Source: Frateuria soli (GTDB taxonomy: Bacteria > Pseudomonadota > Gammaproteobacteria > Xanthomonadales > Rhodanobacteraceae). From it: 64,000 nucleotides of DNA. The DNA lies in contig NZ_CP088252.1 in assembly GCF_021117385.1 (NCBI RefSeq), positions 1,612,001 through 1,676,000 of the forward strand, in the 5' to 3' direction. Below the pieces are notes generated by a model. The model did not search any database. It worked only from the letters and a program-made list of their open reading frames with translations, and was not told where the DNA came from. A program made the translations under genes and the position numbers. Position 1 is the stretch's first letter. The number at the start of each line of letters is the position of its first letter. Shown here piece after piece: positions 24,902 through 33,325 of this stretch.

Positions 24902-26740
24902 TCACTCGGCCAGCTCCCCCAGCATGGCCATGATCCGCGCCGAGACGGCTTTCAGTTCCTCGTCGATCTCATGCAGCGGGCGCGGCGGCTCGAACACGTA
25001 GAAGTGGCGGTTGAAGGGGATCTCGTAGCCGACCTTGCTCTTCGCCTCGTCGATCCAGGCGTCGGGGGCGTGCGGCAGTACTTCGCGCTCGAAGTAGGCC
25101 CGGATGTCTTCTCCCAGTGGTACGTTCTCGGTGTCGCGCAGGCTGCTGTCCGGCTGCGGCTTCCCCTTCTGTTTACCCTTTTGGCCCAGCACCACGTTGC
25201 CCTGCTCGTCGCGCAGCGGGCGCTCGACGATGATGGTGGTGTAACCGAATGCCTCGTTGCGGAAGATGCGCGCGAGCGGCGCCACCTTCACCTTGCCGCC
25301 GGGCGGCGGTTCGGGGGCGAATTCGGCGGCGGCGATGATGGTGCGCGCCACTTCCTTGCCGTCGGCGTCGAACACGGTGGCGAGTTCCGCCTCCTGGAAT
25401 TCGCCGAACAGCCGGGTGATTTCTTCGATGTGCGCGTCGCTCATTTCCTTGCGCTTGGAGCCGAGGCTCTTGCGCATCTTCTGCCAGAAGCTGCCGGCAT
25501 CGATCAGCTGCACGTAGCCCCTGCGGTCGTGCTCCTTCTTGTTGGAGACCACCCACACGTAGGTGGCGATGCCGGTGTTGTAGAACATGTCGGTGGGCAG
25601 GGCGACGATGGCCTCCACCAGGTCGTTCTCCAGCAGGTAGCGGCGGATCTCGCTTTCGCCGCTGCCTGCGCCGCCGGTGAACAGCGGCGAGCCGTTGAGC
25701 ACGATGCCGAAGCGGGCGCCGCCATCCAGCGCCGGGCGCATCTTGGACACCAGGTGCAACAGGAACAACATGGAGCCGTCGGACACGCGCGGCAGGCCGG
25801 GGCCGAAGCGGCCGTCGAAGCCCTTCCCCTCGTGCTCCTTGCGCACCACCTTCTCGACCTTCTTCCACTCCACGCCGAACGGCGGGTTGGACAGCATGTA
25901 GTCGAACTTGCGCGCGGCGTGGCCGTCGTCGCTGAGCGTGTTGCCGGGTACCAGGTTGGTGACCTCCTGCCCGCGGATCAGCATGTCCGCCTTGCAGATG
26001 GCGTAGGACTCGTCGTTGAGCTCCTGGCCGAACAGCGACAGGCGCGCGTCCGGGTTGTGGTCGCGCAGGAACTCCGCCGCCACCGAGAGCATGCCGCCTG
26101 TTCCGGCCGTGGGATCGTAGAGGGTGCGCACCACGTTGTTGCCGGGGGTGAGCACTTCGTCGTCCTCGATGAAGATGAGGTTGACCATCAGGCGGATGAC
26201 TTCGCGCGGGGTGAAGTGCTCACCGGCGGTCTCGTTGGACAGCTCGGCGAACTTGCGGATCAGCTCCTCGAACACCAGACCCATCTGGACGTTGTCGACG
26301 CGATCGGGATGCAGGTCGACGTTGGCGAACTTCTCGGTCACCAGGTAAAGCAGGTCGACCTTGGCCAGCCGGTTGACCTGGGTGGCGAAGTCGAAGCGCT
26401 CGAAGATCTCGCGCACCTCGGGCGAGAAGCCCTGCACGTAGCTGGTGAGGTTGGACTCGATGTGGTCCTGGTCGCCCATGAGCGTGGGCAGGTCCAACGT
26501 GGAGGCGTTATAGAACTTCACGTCCGACGCGCGGCGCAGGAACGGGTCCGGATCCAGCCCGGCCGCCTCGCGCTTGCTCTTTTCGGCCAGCACCTTGTGC
26601 TTGGTTGGCGCCAGTACGCAATCCAGGCGGCGCAACACGGTGAACGGCAGGATCACGCGCCCATACTCGGATTGTTTGAAGTCGCCGCGCAAAAGGTCGG
26701 CGACGGCCCAGATGAGGGCGGAAAGAGAACTCTGGTTCAT
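24902..26740 (-). CDS. hsdM: Type I restriction-modification methyltransferase HsdM
   Basis: HsdM methylates adenine in the HsdS target and forms the core of the restriction complex. The 612-aa protein has an N-terminal helical domain ([14 protein letters not shown]), the SAM-binding motif DPTAGTGGM at about residue 207 and catalytic NPPFG at about residue 283, with a C-terminal coiled region. An AAGGA sits 13 bases before this ATG; an alternative start seven codons upstream (26761) is possible. It is the first gene of the island transcript. Confidence 0.95.
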   Translation of the reverse strand: MNQSSLSALIWAVADLLRGDFKQSEYGRVILPFTVLRRLDCVLAPTKHKVLAEKSKREAAGLDPDPFLRRASDVKFYNASTLDLPTLMGDQDHIESNLTSYVQGFSPEVREIFERFDFATQVNRLAKVDLLYLVTEKFANVDLHPDRVDNVQMGLVFEELIRKFAELSNETAGEHFTPREVIRLMVNLIFIEDDEVLTPGNNVVRTLYDPTAGTGGMLSVAAEFLRDHNPDARLSLFGQELNDESYAICKADMLIRGQEVTNLVPGNTLSDDGHAARKFDYMLSNPPFGVEWKKVEKVVRKEHEGKGFDGRFGPGLPRVSDGSMLFLLHLVSKMRPALDGGARFGIVLNGSPLFTGGAGSGESEIRRYLLENDLVEAIVALPTDMFYNTGIATYVWVVSNKKEHDRRGYVQLIDAGSFWQKMRKSLGSKRKEMSDAHIEEITRLFGEFQEAELATVFDADGKEVARTIIAAAEFAPEPPPGGKVKVAPLARIFRNEAFGYTTIIVERPLRDEQGNVVLGQKGKQKGKPQPDSSLRDTENVPLGEDIRAYFEREVLPHAPDAWIDEAKSKVGYEIPFNRHFYVFEPPRPLHEIDEELKAVSARIMAMLGELAE

Positions 26741-26988
26741 GCTTGGCGACGCTTCCTTCATGGGGAGCGAACCGCGCCCCGGTCTGCGGTCGTTGAGACA
26801 TGGGGGACGCGTGATACTCAACCAGAGCCGCAAAACGGCGGTCTGACGGCGTCACGAAGGCCCCCTGTGGTCCAACGCGTGCGTGCATCCTACGCAAACG
26901 ACCCAGCTCAGGCGACCGCGCGCGCCTGAGCAGACACTGACCTACGCAGGAGCAATCGTGGCTATGACTTACTGCGGTGAGGTAATAG

Positions 26989-27294
26989 TCATAGCAGACC
27001 TCGCAGGCGCTTGAGGAAAGCGACTACATGGCCCGGTGCCCAGTCCGACCGGTTCAGACCCATCTGATTCCACAGTTCAATGACGCTGGTCTCTCTCGAA
27101 GTGGGAGTACGGCCACCGCCTCCGCGAGCGCATTCGGGGGTAGCGAGCGTGATTGCGAGGTCGGGCGTGTCAATTGCTACGGTTACGCACACCGGCAGCC
27201 CATCCTTGCGACGGCGCTCCACCTGTTGCGTGACCCAGTCGGAATCAGCGTCCCGCAGATAGCGCTCTTCGCCTGCGATAGATACGCGAACCAT
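26989..27294 (-). CDS. Hypothetical 101-aa protein
   Basis: The product is not recognised. Start MVRVSIAGEERYL is chosen because GAGGAGG lies seven bases upstream, one of the best ribosome-binding sites in the window; the longer upstream frame has no such support. Residues 1-50 are compact and beta-rich with acidic and basic pairs (DADSDWVTQQVERRRKDG). The C-terminus (VIELWNQMGLNRSDWAPG, then FLKRLRGLL) looks amphipathic. No signal peptide or membrane segment is present. It lies between hsdM and the GYD-domain gene, on the island side. Confidence 0.6.
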   Translation of the reverse strand: MVRVSIAGEERYLRDADSDWVTQQVERRRKDGLPVCVTVAIDTPDLAITLATPECARGGGGRTPTSRETSVIELWNQMGLNRSDWAPGHVVAFLKRLRGLL

Positions 27295-27509
27295 GGTGCC
27301 GCCTCCTCGCTCTGTGGAGGCGTGATGCTGAAATATGCATATCTCGCAAGCTGAGACGCCGTGCGGTGTTGTCTGACTGGTCCTGATGTAGAGGGAGCCG
27401 GCGGCGCCAGGCCAGCGAGCGTTCCATGGACGTGGGTGTTTGACCTGCATCAAAAGCCCCTCGCCCACGGGTAGGAGCATCAGCTCCCCCACCCACGAGG
27501 AGCACGACC

Positions 27510-27872
27510 ATGCCTACCTTCATCACCCAGGGCCGCTATACGCCGGAGGCCATCCGCAGCATGGTGGGTCATCCGCAGGACCGTTCCAAGGAAGTGGAGA
27601 AGCTGTTTGCCGCCAGTGGCGGCAAGTTGCTTGGGTACTACATGACCTTTGGCGAGTACGACTTCCTGATCATTTCCGAAGGACCCGACGAGGGCGTGGC
27701 GGTTTCTTCCATCGTGGCCGAGGCTGCCGGCGGGGTGACGGACCTCAAGACGGTGCTGGCGATTCCGGGGCCGGCGATGAGCGAGGCCTTCAGCCGGGCC
27801 GCGTCGGTGGCCGGCGGTTTCCGCGGGCCGATGCAGGCGGAGCGTGCGCCGACGACGCAACAGGCGCACTGA
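27510..27872 (+). CDS. GYD-domain protein
   Basis: The 120-aa protein opens with PTFITQGRYTPEAIRSMV and contains LGYYMTFGEYDFLIISEGPD, the G-Y-x-x-x-G-x-Y-D pattern that names the GYD family (ferredoxin-like alpha/beta fold, function unknown). A strong GAGGAG lies seven bases upstream of the ATG. The C-terminal 25 residues are an unstructured Ala/Gln tail. It is apparently monocistronic and is followed by a long repeat array. Confidence 0.85.
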   Translation: MPTFITQGRYTPEAIRSMVGHPQDRSKEVEKLFAASGGKLLGYYMTFGEYDFLIISEGPDEGVAVSSIVAEAAGGVTDLKTVLAIPGPAMSEAFSRAASVAGGFRGPMQAERAPTTQQAH

Positions 27873-28430
27873 GCGTGCGGCCGGGCATGGGGCCGCGCAC
27901 GGGATTGCCCCCGGTCTCGCAGGTGTTCTGCCGGCCACGGCCGCTACCCGCACAACCTGCGCCGGCCTGCCTGCGAGCGTGTACTTGCCGGCGCTGGTTG
28001 CGGGGGCGGCGGCGACGGTCTTAGGCCTTTCTCGGGAGGTTTCGGGCGAGCCCCGGCCCCTCACCCCGGCCCTCTCCCCGACGGGGAGAGGGAGCAGGTC
28101 GTTTGAGGCGAGCCCCGGCCCCTCACCCCGGCCCTCTCCCCGACGGGGAGAGGGAGCACGTCGTTTGAGGCGAGCCCCGGCCCCTCACCCCGGTCCTCTC
28201 CCCGACGGGGAGAGGGAGCAGATCGTTTGAGGCGAGCCCGCCCTCACCCCGGCCCTCTCCCGACGGGGAGAGGGAGCAGGTCGTTTGAGGCGAGCCCGCC
28301 CTCACCCCTGCCCTTTCCCCGACGGGGAGAGGGAGCAGATCGTTAGGCGAGCCGCCCCTCTCCGCGGCCCTCTGTCGACGTGAGAGCGGCGGGTGGCTTG
28401 GGGCGAGTCCGGCCTTCACCCGGCATCGCC
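27873..28430. other. Gene-free region dominated by the REP array
   Basis: No gene is supported in these 558 bp. The first 170 bp are ordinary GC-rich DNA; the rest is the tandem REP array annotated separately. Short open frames here are translations of the repeat (LPLPVGERAGVR-like) and are not genes. Confidence 0.6.
28046..28402. repeat. Tandem array of 57-62-bp REP units
   Basis: Units begin with GCGAGCCC at 28046, 28108, 28170, 28232, 28290 and 28347 (spacing 62, 62, 62, 58, 57). Each contains the dyad CCCTCTCCCC-GAC-GGGGAGAGGG followed by AGCA(G/C)(G/A)TCGTTTGAG. The first three are nearly identical, the next two have small deletions and the last is degenerate, as expected for decay at one end of an array. 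The same core occurs singly or as inverted pairs at 48531-48667 and 54456-54592. Confidence 0.88.
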
Positions 28431-29432
28431 TCATGACGAGGGGGCGCTGACCGCCGGGGTCGCGGCGGCAGGCTTGACCGGCAGCCGCACGTCGACGCGG
28501 TGGCCCTGCGCGACGGTCACGGGTTCGACCCTGCCGCCCAGGTGCGACGCGAGCAGCCGCACCAGGCGCGTGCCCAGGCCGTCCCTGCGCGCAGGCGGCG
28601 CACCGATGCCGTCGTCCCGCACGCTGAGGACGATGCCCTCGCCGGCGCGTTCAAGCACGATCTGGACTGTGCCGCCCCGGCCCTCGGGGAAGGCGTACTT
28701 GAACGCGTTGGTGACCAGTTCGTTGGTCATCAGCCCGATGGACACGGCTACCGAGGCGTCCAAGTCCATGGGGCTGGCCTCCACCCGCACCGTGATGGGG
28801 CGAACGTCGCGCAGCAGTTCGGCCAGGCCGTGGCCGAGCGCGCGCAGGTAGCTGGCCACTTCGACCTTGCCGTGCTTGCCGGATTTGCGCAGGCGTTCCT
28901 GGGCCTCGGCAATCACCCGCACGCGCGCCACCGCCGACTCGAGCGCGGAGCGCGCATGCGGGTCGGTCTGGCGCATCGCCTGCAGCCCGAGCACCGAGGC
29001 GACCATCATCAGGTCGTTGCGCGTGCGGTGGGCCAGTTCGTCCAGCAGCAACGAGGTTTCGGCCTGGGTCTCCATCAGCTTGCAGACGACCGAGCGCAGC
29101 GACTCGATCAGCAGCGCCATGGCCGAGCCAACCACAAGGAAGAGCACCAGGAAAAGCGCCTCTTCCGGCCCGGGCACCCGGCCGGTGAACATGAAATCGG
29201 GAACGCCGTCGCCGAGCGCGGCGCTGACCAATGTTGCCAGAAGGCCCTGCGGGCGACCGAAGAACAACGCCACGAAGAACACCACCAGCAGGAACGGCAG
29301 GTAGCGGTGCAGTGCGGAGGGAAAGAGGTGCTCGAGCCAGGCAACGGCAAGCACCAGCGCGATGGATACGAGATAGCCGAGGACGGCGGGAGGCCGCTTC
29401 CTGGACAGTACCGCGATGATCAGGCTTTCCAT
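28431..29432 (-). CDS. HWE/HisKA_2-type membrane histidine kinase
   Basis: The 333-aa protein has an N-terminal block of four hydrophobic helices (residues about 17-115, DUF4118-like). The phosphoacceptor H135 lies in LLDELAHRTRNDL, typical of HisKA_2, and a HATPase domain follows with TNELVTNAFKYAF and DDGIGAP. The alanine/proline tail has no domain. It lies 73 bp after the hybrid kinase gene on the same strand, so it is probably the third gene of a kaiC1-hybrid kinase-HWE kinase operon. It has no extracellular sensor domain, so the signal is unclear. Confidence 0.82.
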   Translation of the reverse strand: MESLIIAVLSRKRPPAVLGYLVSIALVLAVAWLEHLFPSALHRYLPFLLVVFFVALFFGRPQGLLATLVSAALGDGVPDFMFTGRVPGPEEALFLVLFLVVGSAMALLIESLRSVVCKLMETQAETSLLLDELAHRTRNDLMMVASVLGLQAMRQTDPHARSALESAVARVRVIAEAQERLRKSGKHGKVEVASYLRALGHGLAELLRDVRPITVRVEASPMDLDASVAVSIGLMTNELVTNAFKYAFPEGRGGTVQIVLERAGEGIVLSVRDDGIGAPPARRDGLGTRLVRLLASHLGGRVEPVTVAQGHRVDVRLPVKPAAATPAVSAPSS

Positions 29433-29505
29433 CCGTCCGCACCCCCACCCCGAATGCAAGACTTGAGACCTTGACGTTAAGCCTGCGCGCACAAACCGTG
29501 AAGAA

Positions 29506-31536
29506 TCAACGCATTGCCCTGGCACCCACCTCTTTCGTCGGCTGGACGTGCACGAGTTGCTCGATGGCCAGGGCGATGTCGGCCTGGCGGAAGGGCTTGC
29601 CCAGCCGCGTGAGGCCCTGGGTGCCTTCGGCATCGCCGCTGTAACCTGTGATCAGCAGCACCGGCAGGTCCGGACGGGAGGCACGCAGGCGCCGCGCGAA
29701 CTCCGCGCCGTCCATGCGCGGCATCTTGTAGTCGGTGACCATCAGGTCCACGTGCAGCCCTTCGCGCAGCTTGTCCAGCGCCTCGCCCGCGCTGCTGGCT
29801 TCGACCACCCGATGGCCCAGTTCGCGCAGCATCGCCGCGGTGCCTTCGCGAACCAGTTGCTCGTCGTCGACCAGCATCAGGTCGAGCGGCCGCTGCGGCG
29901 GCGGTACGCGGCCGGCGTCGCGTTTGAGCGCGACCGGCGCGCCCGCGGTTACCGGCAGCCACAGCGCCACCCGCGTGCCCACGCCCGGCGTGCTGTCGAT
30001 CGCAAAGTGCCCGCCGAGCTGGCCGGCCAGGCCATGGACCATGGAAAGCCCCAGGCCGGTACCTCGGCCGGTTTCCTTGGTGGAGAAGAACGGTTCGACC
30101 GCGCGCGCCAGGGTTTCCCGATCCATGCCCACGCCCGTGTCGGTGACGGCCATGCGGACGTAGCCACCGGGAGAGTGCTGCTCCGGTCCGGCGCTGCTTT
30201 CGTCCATCCGGGCCAGCTCGATCGTGAGCGTGCCGCCGCCGGGCATGGCGTCGCGGGCGTTGACGCAGAGGTTGAGGATCGCCAGCTCCAGCTGATGCGG
30301 ATCGGCCAGGACCCGCGGCAGGTTGTCGGGGAAATCCGTGCGCACCATGATGGTGGAACCGACCGAGCTCTTGATCAGGTCGTGCATGCCTTCGAGCAGG
30401 TGCGCCAGTTCCACCGGCTGCGTCTGCAGGGTTTGCCGACGCGCGAAACCGAGCAGGCGCTGCACCAGGATCTTGGCCCGCTCGGCCGATTGCAGGGCGC
30501 CGGTGATCAGGCGGGCCGCGCGCGGGTCGGCATCGCCGACGCGTCGATGCAGCATGTCCAGGGTGCCCGTGATGGGCATCAGCAGGTTGTTGAAGTCGTG
30601 CGCCACGCCGCCGGTCAGCTGGCCAATGGTTTCCAGCTTCTGCGCCTCGTGCAGCTTGGCCAGCGCGTCCTCGCGGGCGGCCGACTCCTCGATCACGCGT
30701 TGCTCCAGCGTGGCGGTCAGTTCGCGCAGGGACTGTTCGGTGGCGCGCTGGTCGGTCACGTCGGTATGGACGCCCACCCACTCACGGATGTGCCCGTAGC
30801 GGTCGAACGTGGGAATGGCCCGCACGCTGAAGATCAGCCAGCCGCCCTCCCGCGTGCGTACGCGATGCTCGAACTTGAACATGCGCCGTTCCTCGCGCGC
30901 GGCGTGCCAGGCATCGAGGGTCGGCTGCACGTCGTCCGGGTGTAAGGCGTTGACCCAACCCAGTCCCCGGTAGGCGGCCGCGTCCTGGCCCGTCAGGTTC
31001 GCCCAGGCAGGCTGCTCGCCATCCATCTCGCCCTGCGCATTGTTGGTCCACAGCACGCCCTGCACGGCCCGGACGGCAGCGCGGAAACGCTGCTCGCTGT
31101 CGTGCAGCTCGGCCAGGCGGGCTCGCGCCTCGTATTGGCGGCGGCGACCGCGCAAAGCCGACTGTGCAAGGCTCACCAGCGTGGTCGGATGGAAGGGTCG
31201 TTCCAGGAAGGTGACGTTGCCCAGCACCGCGAGCAGGCGCGCGGAGCCCGGGTTGCGCTCGATGCCGCCGCGGCGCGTGACCAGGATGAACGGAAAGTCG
31301 GACCACTCCGGCTGTGCTTCCAGCCAGGCCGAGAGCGGCTGCAGGTCGGCCTCCAGCAGGCTTTCCTCGGTCACCACCGCGAAGCCGGCGCCGGCGGCCA
31401 TGCCGGCCACCAGCGCCTCGATCGAGGGCGAAGCGACGGAACGGATCCGCGCCTCGGCCAGGATTGCTGCGGCCACCTGCGCATCGCGGCCGTGGGGCGC
31501 CAGGACGAGGGCGCGCTCGGAAAGGTGTGGGATCAC
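29506..31536 (-). CDS. PAS-containing hybrid histidine kinase with C-terminal receiver
   Basis: The 676-aa soluble protein has four parts. Residues 5-125 form a receiver-like domain. Residues 145-265 form a PAS/PAC domain (FRAAVRAVQGVLWTNNAQGE). A HisKA/HATPase kinase core follows with H313 in GGVAHDFNNLL and N-box LNLCVNARDA. A true receiver at about 552-665 has phosphoacceptor D602 in VTDYKMPRMDG and the LGKPF lysine. The first domain lacks the usual aspartate cluster, so it is a pseudo-receiver. Its ATG overlaps the kaiC1 stop (ATGA), implying obligate co-production with that ATPase. Confidence 0.88.
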   Translation of the reverse strand: MIPHLSERALVLAPHGRDAQVAAAILAEARIRSVASPSIEALVAGMAAGAGFAVVTEESLLEADLQPLSAWLEAQPEWSDFPFILVTRRGGIERNPGSARLLAVLGNVTFLERPFHPTTLVSLAQSALRGRRRQYEARARLAELHDSEQRFRAAVRAVQGVLWTNNAQGEMDGEQPAWANLTGQDAAAYRGLGWVNALHPDDVQPTLDAWHAAREERRMFKFEHRVRTREGGWLIFSVRAIPTFDRYGHIREWVGVHTDVTDQRATEQSLRELTATLEQRVIEESAAREDALAKLHEAQKLETIGQLTGGVAHDFNNLLMPITGTLDMLHRRVGDADPRAARLITGALQSAERAKILVQRLLGFARRQTLQTQPVELAHLLEGMHDLIKSSVGSTIMVRTDFPDNLPRVLADPHQLELAILNLCVNARDAMPGGGTLTIELARMDESSAGPEQHSPGGYVRMAVTDTGVGMDRETLARAVEPFFSTKETGRGTGLGLSMVHGLAGQLGGHFAIDSTPGVGTRVALWLPVTAGAPVALKRDAGRVPPPQRPLDLMLVDDEQLVREGTAAMLRELGHRVVEASSAGEALDKLREGLHVDLMVTDYKMPRMDGAEFARRLRASRPDLPVLLITGYSGDAEGTQGLTRLGKPFRQADIALAIEQLVHVQPTKEVGARAMR

Positions 31537-33023
31537 GGTCGGTCCGGCAGCAGGCGATCGCGTGCATCGTCCGCGGAGATGTTGGGAACGCCGCGCAGCA
31601 CCCCCTGGAACTGGGTCAAGGGCTCGCCCAGCAGGAACCCGCCGCGATCGATGCGGTACTCGCGGATGGTGTCCTCATGCGCACCGGCGCGTTTCTTTAC
31701 CACGGAGATCGCGCGCCGCACCCGTCCCAGCGCCTCGAAATAGCGCAGCAGGATGACCGTGTCGGCAAGGTAGGTCACGTCCACCGGCGTCCTCATGTCC
31801 CCGACCAGGCCGTGCTGGGCCACGGTCAGGTAGGTGGTGATCGCGCTGCGGTTGAGGAACTGCAGCAGCTCGTGGATGTGCAGCACCAGCGCCTGCTCCT
31901 GGGGCATGGCCGCCTGGTAGCCGTTGAGGCTGTCGATCGCCACGGTGCGCACCCCCTTTTCCACGTGCTCGCGCACGCGGCTGGAGAACTCCCCGGGCGT
32001 CATCTGCGCGGCGTCGACCTGCTCGATGATCAGCTGGTTGCTGTCGATCATCTGCTGCACGTCGATGCCCACGCCCAGCGCGCGCTGGATGAAGAGCGCC
32101 TTTTCCTCGTCGAAGATGAACAGAGCGGCGCGCTCGCCACGCGCGACCGCGCTGACGGCGAAGGAGAGCACGAGCAACGACTTGCCGGTGCCGGCCGGAC
32201 CGAGTACCAGCACGCTGGAGCCACGCTCGATCCCGCCGCCGAGCAAGGCGCTGAACTGGGGCGACGGGCATGGCAGCCGGTCGCGCACGAAGTATTCGCC
32301 GTGCTCGCCGGACACCAGCCGCGGGAATACCTGCACACCGCCCTTGCGAATGGCGAAATCGTGGTAGCCACCGCGGTACTGCCGCCCCCGGTACTTGATC
32401 ACGCGCAGGCGCCGGCGCTCGGCGCCGTAGTCGGGCGAGAGCTCCTCCAGGCGCAGCACGCCATGCGCCACGCTGTGCACGGTCTTGTCGTTGGTCTCGC
32501 TGGTCAGGTCGTCCAGCATCAGCACCGTGGCATGGGTGCGCGCGAAATAGTGCTTGAGCGAAAGCACCTGGCGGCGGTAGCGCAGGGACCCCTGCGCCAG
32601 CAACCGGATCTCCGCCAGGCTGTCCAGCACCACCCGGTCGGGGTTCAGCCGCTCGAACGCCTCGAAAATGCGGCTGGTAGTCTCGCCCAGCTCGAGGTCG
32701 GAGGAGTACAGCAGGCTCTGCTGCTGGGCCTCGTCCAGCAGGTTTTCCGGCGGCACCAGTTCGAAAATCTCCACGCCGTCGAGCGACCAGCCATGCGAAG
32801 CGGCGGTGTTGCGCAGCTCTTGCTCGGTTTCGGACATGGTCACGTAGAGCACCCGCTCGCCGGCCTCGCGGCCGGCGAGCAGGAACTGCAACCCCAGGGT
32901 GGTCTTGCCCGTACCCGGGCTACCCTCCAGCAGGAACAGGCAGCCCCGGGTCAGGCCGCCGCTCAGGACATCGTCGAGCCCGGCCACGCCAAGGGAGGCC
33001 TGCTCCATCATACGGTCGTTCAA
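31533..33023 (-). CDS. KaiC-like tandem RecA-fold ATPase (module 1)
   Basis: The 496-aa protein has two KaiC domains. CI has Walker A GSPGTGKTT at residues 34-42 and acidic catalytic residues in MSETEQEL. CII has GPAGTGKS at 275-282 and DEEK at 305-308. Late KaiC motifs (RRAISVVKKRAGAHEDTIREY) are present. Cyanobacterial KaiC is the clock ATPase and autokinase; proteobacterial relatives without KaiA/KaiB are thought to work with histidine kinases in stress or signal responses. No kaiA or kaiB is in the window. AGGTGA lies about seven bases upstream. The stop overlaps the hybrid kinase start. Confidence 0.88.
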   Translation of the reverse strand: MNDRMMEQASLGVAGLDDVLSGGLTRGCLFLLEGSPGTGKTTLGLQFLLAGREAGERVLYVTMSETEQELRNTAASHGWSLDGVEIFELVPPENLLDEAQQQSLLYSSDLELGETTSRIFEAFERLNPDRVVLDSLAEIRLLAQGSLRYRRQVLSLKHYFARTHATVLMLDDLTSETNDKTVHSVAHGVLRLEELSPDYGAERRRLRVIKYRGRQYRGGYHDFAIRKGGVQVFPRLVSGEHGEYFVRDRLPCPSPQFSALLGGGIERGSSVLVLGPAGTGKSLLVLSFAVSAVARGERAALFIFDEEKALFIQRALGVGIDVQQMIDSNQLIIEQVDAAQMTPGEFSSRVREHVEKGVRTVAIDSLNGYQAAMPQEQALVLHIHELLQFLNRSAITTYLTVAQHGLVGDMRTPVDVTYLADTVILLRYFEALGRVRRAISVVKKRAGAHEDTIREYRIDRGGFLLGEPLTQFQGVLRGVPNISADDARDRLLPDRP

Positions 33024-33325
33024 ATCGTCACCTGTCGCACAATTTTGTCAAGAAACGGTGTTGTTACCACAGACCGCCGAAAGGCGGCGCGACGGACCTG
33101 AACCCGCGGGGACAGGCGGTTCGGCTGGGGTCGGGGCGCTGCCGGTCCGGTTCAGGGGAAGGCTCCGCCGACGCCTTCGCGCCGCGAAGCCGCCGCATGG
33201 TAATCGCGCCCGTGGCCTTTGCCCACAAGGAAGTCCATGCGCGGCCCTTGGTCGCACACACGTCTCCACCGCGCACGGCAGCGTAGCCTTGCCCGGGAGA
33301 CTGACAAGCGGAAGGGAAGGGCCAG
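33024..33325. other. Divergent control region of kaiC1 and the CoA-transferase gene
   Basis: These 302 bp contain no gene. On the minus strand a consensus -35 TTGACA lies at 33051-33046, but the best -10 at the right distance (ACGATT) is poor and would overlap the kaiC1 ribosome-binding site. The promoter may therefore be for an alternative sigma factor or need an activator. GGAAGGGAAGG before 33326 is the ribosome-binding site of the next gene. Confidence 0.4.

Noticed and set aside
24839-26929. Open frame of 696 codons on the plus strand
   Set aside because: It is antisense to hsdM, which has intact methyltransferase motifs.
16558-27294. Restriction island as an integrated element with att sites
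   Set aside because: No integrase, tRNA boundary or flanking direct repeat could be seen; transfer is suggested only by gene content and lower GC in parts.
28046-28402. Possible CRISPR array
   Set aside because: The units are contiguous REP repeats of 57-62 bp with internal dyads, not short identical repeats separated by unique spacers, and no cas genes are present.
29506-30781. Second open frame of 434 codons overlapping the hybrid kinase on the same strand
   Set aside because: It is the +1 frame of the kinase gene with arginine- and proline-rich low-complexity translation and no motif.
33046-33051. Full sigma-70 promoter for kaiC1 from the consensus TTGACA
   Set aside because: No acceptable -10 lies at 16-18 bases and the candidate overlaps the ribosome-binding site, so only the -35-like hexamer is noted.
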